Assembly: GCA_025642065.1 (NCBI GenBank)
Contig: JAODUP010000317.1
Span: 124,001-188,000, forward strand
Source: Paralvinella palmiformis
Taxonomy: Eukaryota > Annelida > Polychaeta > Terebellida > Alvinellidae
Direction of reading: 5' to 3'
Length of the DNA stretch: 64,000 bases
The position numbers and the translations under genes were made by a program. Below are positions 46,313 to 59,500 of the stretch, piece by piece. Positions within the stretch are counted from its first letter, which is position 1; every line of letters begins with the position of its first letter. The notes beneath the pieces were generated by a model, which was not told the origin of the DNA, did not search any database, and saw nothing but the letters and a program-made list of their open reading frames with translations.

Positions 46313-48652
46313 ATGATGATGTGCCTGAAGAAAGCATGGAATGAGTGGCCTGACTTAGTGTGCACATTATCGTTTTCGGCTGTTGGTAAGTTATCTAAAC
46401 CGGTATATAATTTAACAACTTTTTTGGCTTTGCTAAACATAATCAGTAGTTTATGTTTTAGAACCATGATATACACAATCTCTGACTTGTACCTGTATTA
46501 TTTAAAGTGGATAGTTAATACGTAAGCATGAGGCTTCAGACTTACGTATGAATAAATTAATTTATAAATTATAATAATTTATAAATTCATGTATAATATA
46601 AGTTGTGCTATTTCAGTCAGAACATGTTTTCAGGATAGAGTTTCTCATAGGAAGTCATGTTAATCTAGGCATTATATAAAATGCTATAATTTTTTTAATT
46701 TAGTGTAGGTAATACAAAGTTGTTTGAGAAAGATATAGCATTTAAAGTAAGATGGTTTAATGTTCCGAGGCCTGCCATGACAGTTTTTCTTAATATAATT
46801 CAAAATACAATTTCTTTCACATACACAGCTATAAAAAAGGGATGTTTAATTATGTGAATTTATTGGTTACCTTTACAGGAGCATTACTTGTGGGTGCATC
46901 CGTGTACAAGTATTCTACACTAGGAGACAGAAAAAATATGTATAGAATGCACTACACAGGTAAGTAAAGCCAATGTTAATAACCCACGATAATGTTTAGA
47001 TTTTTTGGTAAGAGGAGCATATACAGGACCAGACTCCAGGCAGTTCATCTTATTCTTGAGAAACATTACAATGTCTCGCGAAATTTATTGAAGAAACAGA
47101 ACTTGTCACGTGTGAAAATGGGAGAAATTTATATTGATAGCTTTACATAAAAAGATTTATATGAATTAACTTGATAAATATTTTCTCATTGATCTTCTGG
47201 TACATCAGCATTGATATTAATAAATTTTTTCTTTGTTTACAATACCAGTGGGAATAAATGTTTGTCAAACAGAGCCGAATATATACTTTTTTTTGAGGAA
47301 TACATTTTTTCCATGATAAAGGATGGTTGGTCACTAACGGCAGAGTTTGAAACAGTTTTCTTTGAACTGATCATGTATACAACTAGTCTAACAGATGAGG
47401 TAACCTTACAGCCAAACATATCTATAAGTATGACATAATTTGCAAAGCCCCTTTAAGAGTTTCTGAACCTTATGTTCCAAGGCTATTTTTTAATGGCTCT
47501 GCTGACTGCCATTTTGCTACTGATGCTCTGCCTAGTATTAGGCTGTTAATTATTACTGGAAGTATTGATGTGGCACCGAGCCCATTCACCAGTGAACACC
47601 AAATTGTCCGTGTATTCTGGTGATGGTTCAGTATTTCAAGGGGCATGTTGCATTTTTTTTGAAATTATATATATTATATTAATACTTAAGATCTTCTTGC
47701 TCATCTCCTCTGACGTGTAATGGTGGCTTGTAAAGAATTTGTAGTAAATTTACAACAACAAAACTGCTAGGAACTAGAAAACACTCTTAAAAACTCAGAT
47801 GGTTGTTTTACTGTGGTCTTTGGATCAGGAGAAAACTGAGGTCATTGTGAATTGTCACATATCATGAGGATGTATGAAGCTAGATTTGCTGTCGTTATAT
47901 TTTTGAAAAACATTTTATTTGCAACAGACATAGAACATACCATATTCAAAACAGATGTTTGAAAAATATCTAGTGTTGAACAAGAAATATTTGATTGGTT
48001 TTTATGCCAAATTGTTATTGTTGAATTACTTATAATTATTTGTTAACTTCTAAAGGATATTTTTGACCACAGTTTAACTTCAATATTTAATACACTCTCA
48101 ACAGTCCTTGGTACCCTAGTGGCTACTCTTGACAGAAAGTTTGCCTTGGTACCCTGTTTATTATTCTTGCTGTCTAAAAAAGATGGCCACGTCTTTAAAC
48201 CTATGTAAACTCTAGCCCTGCTCCCTACAGTACGCGAAAGATATAAACTATTCCAGAATGGTGTGGTTATAACAATACCATTTTATAAACAGAAGAGCTT
48301 GGAACATGTCTGTCTGAGGATAACACAGAACTTGTATAATTCCAATTGAAGGGCTTACATGCACAATATATGCAGCTAAATCGAAAGTAACCAAGTCGTA
48401 TTGGAAGTTAAATCTGTTTAAATGATTTTAATGAAAATTGAATATTTTGTATTCAGTACATCAGTGAAAGGTTAACTGTGTGAAGCATCATTAGCCACAT
48501 TATTAACTGTAATGTTTAAAACAGATTCAAAACAAGAATTACGAACACACAAAATCCAATGTGTAATGTATCCTGTTTAAATCGTTTTATTTTCAGTTAT
48601 CCGAGAAGAAGATGTTGATGATGGAAAGAAGATTGGAACAGTGTATAATTAG
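46313..48652 (+). CDS. Small single-pass membrane protein, possibly complex I subunit NDUFA3/B9-like (3 exons)
   Basis: Exons 46313-46385, 46879-46959 and 48597-48652 have GT-AG borders and matching phases (1, 1) and give 210 nt, 69 aa. The protein starts MMMCLKKAWNEWPDLV, has one hydrophobic segment at about residues 15-34, then KYS, a basic/tyrosine-rich stretch (KNMYRMHY) and an acidic tail. This layout (LKxAW, one membrane helix, KYS, then Y-x-V-x-R-x-D) resembles NDUFA3/B9, an accessory subunit of mitochondrial NADH:ubiquinone oxidoreductase. The resemblance is from memory of the family and short, so treat the name as tentative. The first coding exon begins just after an acceptor (TTTTCCAG, ending 46304), so a 5' UTR exon lies upstream and I could not place it. 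Any of three consecutive ATGs could start. AATAAA at 48764-48769 fits the 3' end. The gene converges on the RRM gene with about 0.8 kb between poly(A) signals. Confidence 0.6.
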
Positions 48653-48763
48653 GACTATCTCAGAACTGTTTGTTGTGTTGTTTAGTATAAAAGCTACAAC
48701 GAAGTGATTTGAAACAGAAGGCCATGTTACCACCACAAGACCTTTTTCTTTGACTACTCTATG

Positions 48764-48769
48764 AATAAA
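48764..48769 (+). terminator. Poly(A) signal of the small membrane-protein gene
   Basis: AATAAA about 110 nt after the stop at 48652, in AT-rich sequence. Confidence 0.6.
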
Positions 48770-49570
48770 CATCTACATATTTACATGTTTTGTCTATAAA
48801 TCAATTTTGTTGATGGCTGCTGCACACACACACACACATATATATATATGTCGGTAAGATATACAAGACTGTTGTACAGGTTTATTGTAATGTGCCACAG
48901 ATCATGACAAAACAGAAAAGCTAATTAACATCCAGAATTACACAGTGACACAATTACTGTTCAGTAAGCAACATAATCAACAACGTCTATGTGAAAAGTG
49001 ATGCTGCCGTACTGCTCCTTGTACGTATATGGTGAATATGAGCACAATATGTTAAATGAGGCCAATGTTTCATAGCATATGCATGTTTATTTTTTTCCCT
49101 GTTAGCACACAAACATCGAAAGGCAATTAATTTTCCCAGTATTTTAGTGTAATTTTAAAACTGTAATAATCTGTTGAAGGTTCTAATGTCATTTTAAAAC
49201 TGTGATCTTGCAACAGATCGTGTTAGAAATGTCTTGCCATGACAGATTTTCATGACATTAGACCATTGATTTTTTGTTTGGCCACTTGTCATATGCCCAG
49301 CAGTACAGTCTTGCTACATAAAAATACATTACATTTACGGACAGAATCACCTAAAATAAAGTATGTCTTGAAACAAAAGTTAGTGGAACAGTCTAATTAT
49401 AATGCACAAACAGTATCCTAAATATAAACTATATTTACTAATTTTAAGCACTGACAAAATGTCCATTTTATTACATATATGCTTATGCTTGATAAATAAA
49501 TGCTACCAAAATTATGGTCAAACTAGGTACATGCAACATTGACTCTAGGCAGAACGATGTAATGTACAGC

Positions 49571-49576
49571 TTTATT
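49571..49576 (-). terminator. Poly(A) signal of the RRM gene
   Basis: AATAAA on the minus strand 7 nt after the stop codon; it predicts a very short 3' UTR. Confidence 0.6.
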
Positions 49577-49582
49577 CACCAA

Positions 49583-52500
49583 TCAGTAATATGAACCGGG
49601 TCTGTGGATGTGACTTTCCCCCATAGGAAACTGAAAGATGAGATGACTAGACATCAGCAAAATTCCACAAAGCCAACCAACTAAATGAACTTTGTCAAAA
49701 CTATATTAAATAGTACAGATTTAGCCTGAAATGATGTCGTTTAGAGGGTCGTGCTTGCTTTGCCACAGTGTATGTTTTTTATGCCAAACTTTACTTCAAA
49801 GCAACCGACACTTGGGCCTGTTGTTAAATATCTGCCATTAAATAAGAAGCAATGATTTTACTTACTCTGGGCTGCTCCAAGAGTGGTTCCTTCAAACTGA
49901 AACCATACAAATGAATTCCATTAGTGGTTGTCTACCATTCTCCACAGCCACTAAATAAAATGCTTCTACAAATCGTGTTTCTTTATAGTGCTAGGCTAAA
50001 TAAAAATCACTGAATAGAACAGCTCGGATTCAGTGAAGCCGTCATACTCACGGTTTAAACTCAGTGAATGGGTTCATCGATCCCATCGATCTGTTCATGC
50101 CCAGCTCGGGTTCTGATCGGTAATCTTGATCGGGCTGTGACCAGCTCGGGCTGTTGAGTGGTTCAGCGACAGCACTGAAACGGGTGTCTGGTCCATACTG
50201 GTCGGGAGATGGCGAATTGTACTTCTGGTAGTCGTCCTCATCATCGACGTATGTCTGGCCTCTCTGGAAGCCTTTGCCATCATCACCCGAGTTGTATGGA
50301 GATCCAGCCGCCATCCCATAATCAGTTCTGGCATTTCGGTTGCCAAAATTTCCAAAGGTGGAAAAGTCATCCTGCAAGACAGCCTGTGGATGATGATATT
50401 GCTCTGCCAGACCACCATGTGGATTATAGTCTTCATTCATGTCAACTGGACGATCGTAGCTTTCCGACATCCTGTCTGCGTTGACAAAACCATGGCGACC
50501 TTTCTCTTGTGGACTAAGAGAATGTCTGCCATGAGGAACATACCTATCACGTGGTCTTTTAATGCCAGAGAATGGTGAAACTGGAGAACGAGAACGCTTG
50601 ATGCTTCTGAAAAAATAATTGTTATTAAATATTCTCCTATAATTCAGGTACATGAATTATTATTATATACCATATTTATAGAGCACTCTTTTCATAAACT
50701 ATATGCTTTACAATACGAGACATATCAAAGTAAAATGTTAAAATGACATGATAAAATAAACATTTCCTGTAAAATGAAATATTACAATATAGTGGTATTT
50801 AGTATTATGACTTAATAATATGATAATCAACTGAGCTAAATTATTGTAATATACTGTTATAAGATTATCTCTAACTGATATTGACTAGAAGATGAAATGG
50901 AATATAGACATGTTATATTTTCACATTATTGAGAATGACTAGATTTGTTCAATGGCCATAGTAGACTAGAAAATAAGTTTTTTTAATGTCTCCGTTCTCT
51001 GATGTTGGCAGGTAGTGTATTCCAGAGATTAGGTGCTACATAGTTAAAACATCTGTTGCCATATCATATAGTCCACATCTTCGGATGATGATTGATGTTT
51101 TATAGGCCAGTTTTGTGCTAAATCAGCCGAGCGACCTCCAAGTCAGGTGGTAGTGATCTCTAGACCAACGCGCTAGCAACTAGACTGCGGAGGCCCCCAC
51201 ATCTTTGGAACTACTAATAGTTGTGTGTTCTGGGAGCTGAGAGCCCTGTCTGGTGTGTATACCTTCAACACGTCTCTCAAATACACAGGAGATTGGTCGT
51301 TCAATGACTTATACATGTGGCCTAAAAGCTTATAGTGAGCTCGGTATTTTACTGGCAGCCAATTAAGTTTCTTTAACACAGGGGTAATATGGTTATGTCG
51401 AGATATCCTAGTCACAATGCGAGCTGCTGTGTTCTGTACACGTTGTAGCTTCTTCATCATGGTATCCGGTAGTCCATGGAGATGTGCATTACCATAGTCC
51501 AGTCTCGACATTACAAGGACATGCACCAATGACTTAGTAGCATCACTAGATAATGATTGCCTGATATGCCAAATGCTGCTCAAAGGAGTCACTGCTCTCT
51601 AGACCCATTTAGTTTAAAACACTAAGAAGACAGTGATCAGATAAAACTGATCTATTCCACAAATCCTGTTCCATAAACAAATATCATATAAAATTTATAG
51701 CTATATTCCACTGATGAAATGATGAGCCGATGCGCAGACGACATCCCATTAAACGAAATGGAATAAATCCTGCAGATATTTACCTGTTTTGTTGGCAAGC
51801 TCTCGCAAGGCTCATAATCTGACCAACACACACAGATTTATGTGACGAATAGAACTTCGGTACCTACCCAAACTTGTTCCAATCCGGTCCCCTGTCACTC
51901 TGTACTGGGGGTATATCTCTTGCTGGCCTTTCAGTGAGTGTTTCCATTAACGGTTTCGGCATGGCCTGATGCTGGTTTTGCCACATCTGTTGCGGAGCTC
52001 TCGGTGAAGGGCGATGTCTGGGCTCGGGCTGATTCACCTGGGATAGTAGCGTCTGCAGATTGTCAATCACCTCTGACTCCATCTGCATGTTCTGCGTCTG
52101 CAGCTGAGCAAACGTGGTCTGCAGTGTTCCCCTAGGATCGTCATTTCTGTCAGAATCACGACAAATCAGAGCACTGACAATACAGATACCAATACAGGCA
52201 GCTGGCTTGTAATTCTTCATTCAAATGCAGAACCATCATGATTTAATTACTAATGACACCGTTCAGTAACATTCTTGATTTAACTAATACCTGCTTTTGC
52301 TGGTATACACAGCCTTCAACATCTAGCTTAAGTATCTACACTTTTAATACCAACCTGCCCTTCGAGTCAACCATTTGAAATAATTGGATGATGCACAAGT
52401 TAATGAACTGATGTGCATCACTGTCTCTTTCTCCGGATGACTCTCGGGAACGTAATGACAATATCCATATAGCTGCTCGATCAACCTGGACTAACCTTGC

Positions 52501-53561
52501 TGAACAAGAGGTCTCCTAAGACTGACTAGGCCAGGTGTATTGGTCATGAAAGGCTCTGTCCTGTTAGCCAGGTACGGCCATGGACATCAACCCACACCAC
52601 CATCCCTCTCCTCGTGCAGTGATTTAACAATTCAGTCAAGGCAATAATTCCCTTAACAACTATCACCAAAACTGCGATTGTCACAGTTTTCTGTCAGCCC
52701 ACGTAACAACCGTAAGTGTTTCATTTACGCACCACGCAGACAACTGATAAATCACCAGTGCTGCCTACTACTCGGGATTCCAAAACACCATCCAATTAAT
52801 GGTTTAATGGAGGATTTCAGATTCATGTGCAAAAATATCAGTTTCCAGTTACCTGTCGTTATTTTAATGATCTGCCTACTGAAAGTAAATGCCTAAGATT
52901 TATGATTTATTTCCACCTGTAACACAGTGCTAGTCCTACCATTACTCTGTGTGACAGAACCATGGTCATACATGAAGAAATCATTTGACCAATCAGTAAC
53001 ATCATACTGCTGAGCATCATCAGTTGTGGGCAGATTTCTCATCCAGCTGAGAATATATTATTTTGCCACTGTAAATGGCATTTATCTACCAGCGGCAAGA
53101 TAAACAGGTTGTAGTGACTCTGGTATCTCACACTGAACGAATATTTTATGTGTCCTTGTATTCTCATCCCATATTATTGAGACTACATGATGTAGGGGTG
53201 TGTGTGTGTATTTGTGTGCGTAATGCGAGACTCGTGTGGTCTTGTTGGACAGAAGTAGGAGAAACAAAGACCCTAGGTTCACACACCATCAGCCTGATTG
53301 GCCCATGAATTTCAAAGACCAATTTAAATAAATATTTTCATCACATCGAGTGAATCTGATATTTTATAAACCCTATTACTTTAAATGATGCACTGATAAC
53401 TTACCATGATGATATTATGGAAATATATCAAGGCAGCACTCTCTGGCATCATGTTAGAGCACAATAGGTAAGTTATCATAAAAGAACACATGAATAAATC
53501 AGTGTCCAGGAGACGAAGGCAAAATTAATGAATATATTATGATACAACTCTTTGTTCTCTT

Positions 53562-53598
<37 letters not shown>

Positions 53599-56500
53599 CA
53601 CACATACCTGTGACAATGTACACGTATACATGCTTAGGTATGTGCTAAACAAGACAGGATCTGTGAAAATGACCACAACTGGTATAATTTTATTTTCACA
53701 GGCCTCACTGATCTGGGGAAAAGATTCTGGCTAGTTTCATACACTGATTTATACACACCCATTCACACACATACACAGCTGTTGAAGGCAAATCGGTGGA
53801 GATGTGTGCGTCGGGCCAAATGCATAATCAATACACAACTGCGAAACCGGCATCTGCTTGGATAACACACCAAAAGACAGCACAGTCAGCGGCCATTTAT
53901 CATGAATTCGAACGTTGGCTTCTTCCGTAAGGACAGGTTGCCAAGAGATATTGTTACCCTGGCAACTGTTTACCTGATGGGAGTGTAGGGGGGACGTTCA
54001 CTTCTGAAATCCCTCCTTTTGTGCGGTCTTCTGCCAGAGCCCTGCAGCTGCCTGAGGTGAATATTCATTAAATTCTTGGGCTTCCCTCTGGCATCTAGAA
54101 GAGTTTTGTGCTGCGGCTTGGATTGGGGCCTATCGTTAGTCGTGTTATGTTTACCAGACACTGTCGATTCAGTCCCTTTTGTTGCTGCATTTTTTCCCGT
54201 GCCTTTATTACAACAGAAGAAAAGATGTAAAAGCATGCAGTACAGTGTAGCAGTTACATTCATTTAGCAAGTGGGATGATGCAGACAGTACTGAAATTAA
54301 TACATACAGCAGTACATCAAACATTCTCAGTAACTCTGAATGGCAACTTGGTGGTTAGGCAGATAATAAATACGTCATTATTATTAACATTATTTTATTA
54401 ATTTCCTTATTTTTATATCTACTCATCTTCTTGCACTAACAAGACCCATTCCATTCTGTCAATCCAAACGTATCCACTGTGGATTTTCAATTCAGTAGTT
54501 TAGGGAATGCGTGTTATAATTGAAAGAAAAGCATCCCGTGTTCCAATACACTTCCGGAAGTTGTGGAATATAGTGAAGAAAGCAGAATCGGTTTAATGGA
54601 CAATTCATGGCAACATTTTTAGTTTGTGCTGCAAACAAGCTCCCACTTTTCTAAGCATGAAGCAGCAGTGAATAGATTTGACCGGTGAATTAAAGCAATC
54701 GGTAATTCGTTTAAATACATCAACAACTGATTAATGCTGAAATGAATCTTGTAAGCCACCAATAATAGTAGTAACATCTGATCGTCAATGACTATCATAT
54801 TAACTCCACGCCACAATAAGTATGATTATGGCATGAGCAGCTGTTAGAAGCAAGTTAATCAATGGCACAGCTGACAGAAGACACAGAGGGAAACAAATAC
54901 CCAGTTAGTGTCTTAGCAGAGGAGCCACTTTATCAGTGGCGTGAAGGAAAGGCCACGTCATGTGTACTTAACAACAATCGACCAACATCCCTTTGACGGG
55001 ATGTGTTGCCAGAGAAAGTTGTTGATCACGGGATGGAGGCCGATTGAGGTGATTAGATATTGTTTCTAATAGAAACAATATTTAGCAGGAAAAAATATAT
55101 TACTGTTATTATTGCCAGTTATTTAGTAAGGATAGAGTATAGCTAACACATCTCATTTAATAAAGTTCCACGGTTATAACATATTTAATCAAACTTGTGC
55201 TAAGCTTTGGTACAATATTCAGGACGGTTTAACAAAGTAAAAATACCCAGTTTGGATGCTACTATGAGCTTGTGCAGATCTCCCTGAGGCAGCAGGCGAC
55301 AGAACTGTAAATCATCCCTTGGTGGTCCTTGTGCATTCAACTCTTCAAGTACAGCTCTCACTGATTTCTCGCTCCAGAAGTGTATATATGCATGTCTGAA
55401 TATATACAAAAACGTGTAAATATAATAAAAGACTTGAAGAAGAACAACAAAAAATCTTCTGAATTGTATTGCTTAAGACACTGACTGCAATAATCATTTT
55501 GGCTGATTCGTATCAGCAGCTTTTAAGCATAATTGGGAATGATTTTTATTGTGCCTGAATACAGCTCTAAAATTGAAAATTAATGTTTCCTATTGGATCA
55601 AACAGATATCTTTTGTAAATATTTCCCATTTAAAGAGATTCAGCACATTTTGGAGGGATTCTGCTGATTGGTACAACTTCAAAATATTCTTTTGCAGCAA
55701 TCATTGGAGTTAAACACTGAAATAAACTTTAAGTACTATCAGTGGTAAGATCCTAAACAGTAAAAATACCAAGGGCGGTGTACGCTAAATAGGTGACAGG
55801 CTACTTACTTGCGTGGTTTAGCTTCAACAAGGCTTATGTCCCTGGCTGTAGGAAACATATTCCACAGGTCCTCTTCGTCAATTGTCTGTGGCAGTGATGG
55901 CACGAACAGACGAAATACGTTCAAATCACCAGAATCTGGGAGTGATAATTGTAAACAATGAGTAAACTTTTAGACGAATAATTAACACACACACACATTC
56001 ATGCATGCACTCACATGCATATACACACATTTTCAATGAGAAAAAAAAATAAAAAGAGAATATCTATCTAGCATAGCTAAACTGAATTTCTTAATAACCG
56101 AAATGTCTGCAGTACAGCTATGAAAGGTTCCTCAAACAAACTTACAGCCAGAGATTATGGGAAATGACAAGAATTGTGTCACAATGCAGTCACAACAACG
56201 GCCTGACTAGGCAATAAAAAGACACGGCTGATAAACAACGACACTCACACAAACACTAAGCTTACTGTTAAGTATAAACGTATCCATTGTTCTTCAATGA
56301 TATTTTAATATAATTGAAAACATAACACTCACAATGTAGCAATTTTGTTCATGGATACTTAATTTTAGCAGTTAGGTGAACCAAAAACCAAATGCTGCTA
56401 TGTATGACTGAGTGGCACTAGTTACACCTGGCCACTTCCTAGGGAATCATCCCACACACACAGGTATGAGTTGGATTCAAACCTACAACCTGGATGTTTG

Positions 56501-59500
56501 GGGTACAATGCTCCAACCACTGCACTATTGGAGTGCCCATAACTTAAGGTATGAAATTGGTACTGTTACACCCTTTAAATACAATCTAACAGGAAGTGTC
56601 CTGTTAATGTCATTTTAACATATGTTTTGTTACTACAATATTATCACAAGATGCCTATTTTGTATTTTATAAAGCTGCGAGTACACCATTTTTCACACTA
56701 GGTACTAAATTATGCCAATGCTATTTCTCTGAGAGACAAAAAACAAGCCCATTAATCATCAACAATGTGGCCAAGCATTTTTATGAATCTTTACACTTTA
56801 ATATGTATCTACATACAATTACATTTAAATCTCTTTTCCTATGTTATACATTACTTTGAACTTCATATTTGGTCACTGTATTGGTCATTCTGACTTCTAA
56901 ATGGTTTCAAGTTGTGGTCAGTCAGGGCGATAAATAGAATCGTTGCAGGAGGTGTCATGAGAGGAAATGTTGATATTGAAATTTACCAACAAACTCAATT
57001 CTTGTTCAGAAGCTAATATTATGGTAGAATGTTCTGATTAATCTTTGGGGATGATTATTATGGATATTTGTGAGTCCTAATTCCCTTATTATTGTGACCT
57101 TAAGGGAATGTAATTATATGTTAAAGTGGGATGGAAACTTTGTTTGAGCTGTATATAAATTGCCACTTGAGTGAACACTGTGTGGTGTACAACATAGCAC
57201 ATTGCTAGAAGGGGTTTTAGCAGCTAATGTTGGCAAGGGGTGAGTAGTGTAATGGATATTATTCGTGCCTCTTAATCCAGCAGCTGGGGTTCAATTCTCA
57301 CTCAAGGCAAATATTTTTTTCTGGTCAAAATAAAAAAGTATTTATTTTCTGGTTTGTTATAACCAGTAAATGATCAATTAGGTTGTATCTATATCACAAT
57401 ATTTTATTTTTTATTAAATATTTTGTCCGATTTTTATATGATTCAACAGTTGCAGTTGTTGGAGCTCCATTACCGAATACATGGTCATCAGTAAAGCACA
57501 TGATGAGGTTTTTGATAGCATAGAGGAAATATCAACATTGAGATCATCTGACACTAATGGAAAGGCTGTCATATGTCATCTTAACAAGCTTTGAAGAAGT
57601 TTGGAGGAAATACTCTCAAATATCATTGTTCTATGCGATAGTTCAAGATCAATGTGCTAGTGAATTGCAATGATGTGGATGAAAACTTCTTGGAGTAGTT
57701 CACAATCTATTCGCAACTGGATGCAACAAAGGGTTACTGAGCTGTCCTTGAGGAGTTAGAAGATGTAGAAGCGATCCAGAAGTGATGGCGGATGCTTTTG
57801 TTAAGAAATCCTTATCATGGTGAACAAAAAAGCTAGATAACCCTAAAGAACTGGATGGATTTGGTGTGTTCTTATCAGAATACGAGAATGCAATAAAGAG
57901 TTTCGATGCCACAAAGGTGTCATAATACTGCACCAATTTCAAGCAGATACTAGACAAACTCCCCTACAGTAGGCATAATCATTGGAGGAACATTGTTTAT
58001 CAAACCAAAGAGAAGGGTGATTCAATAAAGTTCTGTGACAGTTTATTCGCTGAGAAGCTAAGAAGTTGACAGTTCCTATTTTTGGTAAGGAAGCAATCTG
58101 CAAGAAACAAAGCCAAGAGCCATGAACACAGATATGAAAAAGCCTGTTTCTCCAGGATCAGATATGTAATTGTAGTCAAAGCGTAATGCTTTCACAAATC
58201 TGGATGTCCACCTATTCTGAAAGTCCTCATGCACTGGTATATTGTAAAAGTTTGTTTAGACTGCCCTTCTACAACACCATAGATGTTCTCAAACTGAAGA
58301 ATTATTACTGTTACAGGTGCTTGAAAACAGGACATTAGAGGAAGGATTGTAGAAACAAAGCTACTTGTGTACATTGTAAAGACAGACATCCTTCAGTTCT
58401 CCATATGGATGGTAGGGCTCCTCCGTGGTCTAGCGGTAGCGTGTTGGACCCCATATCACTACCACCCATGTTTGAATCTCAGCATGGGCATATCTGAAAG
58501 TTGTTTCATCTTTGACTTCGCCTCATTACTTTTGGAGGTTCCTTTGCCCATTTAGCCTACCATGTACACAAAAGTGGTAGTAAAACGTCATCATCCATAT
58601 GGATGGTCGGATTCCCCATAGGCCAGAATAAAAATCTACACAAGGCTAATAATATATATAGGGTGTTACAGTCTGACAGCACCATCTGGAGAATGACTGA
58701 GTAAGCGACTGCCTTCTGTAGCCTCAGCACTGGTCATAGCTGGGACATATGGCAGGAAGTATACAGTTTCTACCTACCAGTTACCTTGTGAGTCAAGCAA
58801 GTGTACCGAGCAGAATTACAGCGTGGTCAGGTGATGAAATCAGTCGAGCATTTTAACTGGAACATGAATCACAGAATATATCTTAATAACTCATTGTCAA
58901 TCATTTACCTGGCTTGCTGACAAACTTAGCCCATTCTGTGTGCCAACTGCCTCCCTTTTCTGAAACCAAATTAAATCACTTGTCAGATAACAGTCAACCA
59001 GTGACATAATGGTATATAATCAAAATAGTTAAAGACGTTCTTTGATGTTTTATGAAGATGATAAAAAAGAGAAAAAGAATAAATTGTTTATCGGGAATAA
59101 ATACTAAAATCACATATCTAAAAGAAGGTATTTCTAGGATTGTTATACTTTCACAGTGTGAATGAAATTCTCTCACCAAGACAACCTATTTGTAGCCTAC
59201 ATTTCAATATTGCAAATATTTTACATTTTAGTACATCACTGGAAAATGTAATCATTTACGATGGTGACTTATAACAAAACAGTTTAACCCGAGATGAATC
59301 TTTGATCAATATAGGTTACTCTCTTGTGCTTTAAACTGAGAAAATAATAATCAGATGGTGTTCTGCATGATACAGAACAACATATTTATGTGTAAATACA
59401 CAGAGAAGCAGCATTGGTAATTGTTATAAATGGAATAATTTTAAGAAGTGGGTTTTAAGAACCCTGCAAAATATTTCCCAATTTGCAGCAAGCTTGATAC

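Noticed and set aside
50209..50578. Plus-strand and other-frame reading frames opposite the RRM gene
   Set aside because: Shadows of the 50052-50606 exon, whose frame is fixed by splicing to both neighbours.
51813..51818. Use of the outer AG for the RRM microexon as the normal form
   Set aside because: It gives an immediate in-frame stop; kept only as a possible poison-exon variant.
58418..58490. Functional tRNA genes at the SINE heads (also at 31092, 13950, 9598)
   Set aside because: Box A and B are present, but each is fused to the SINE body and the acceptor stem is not complete.
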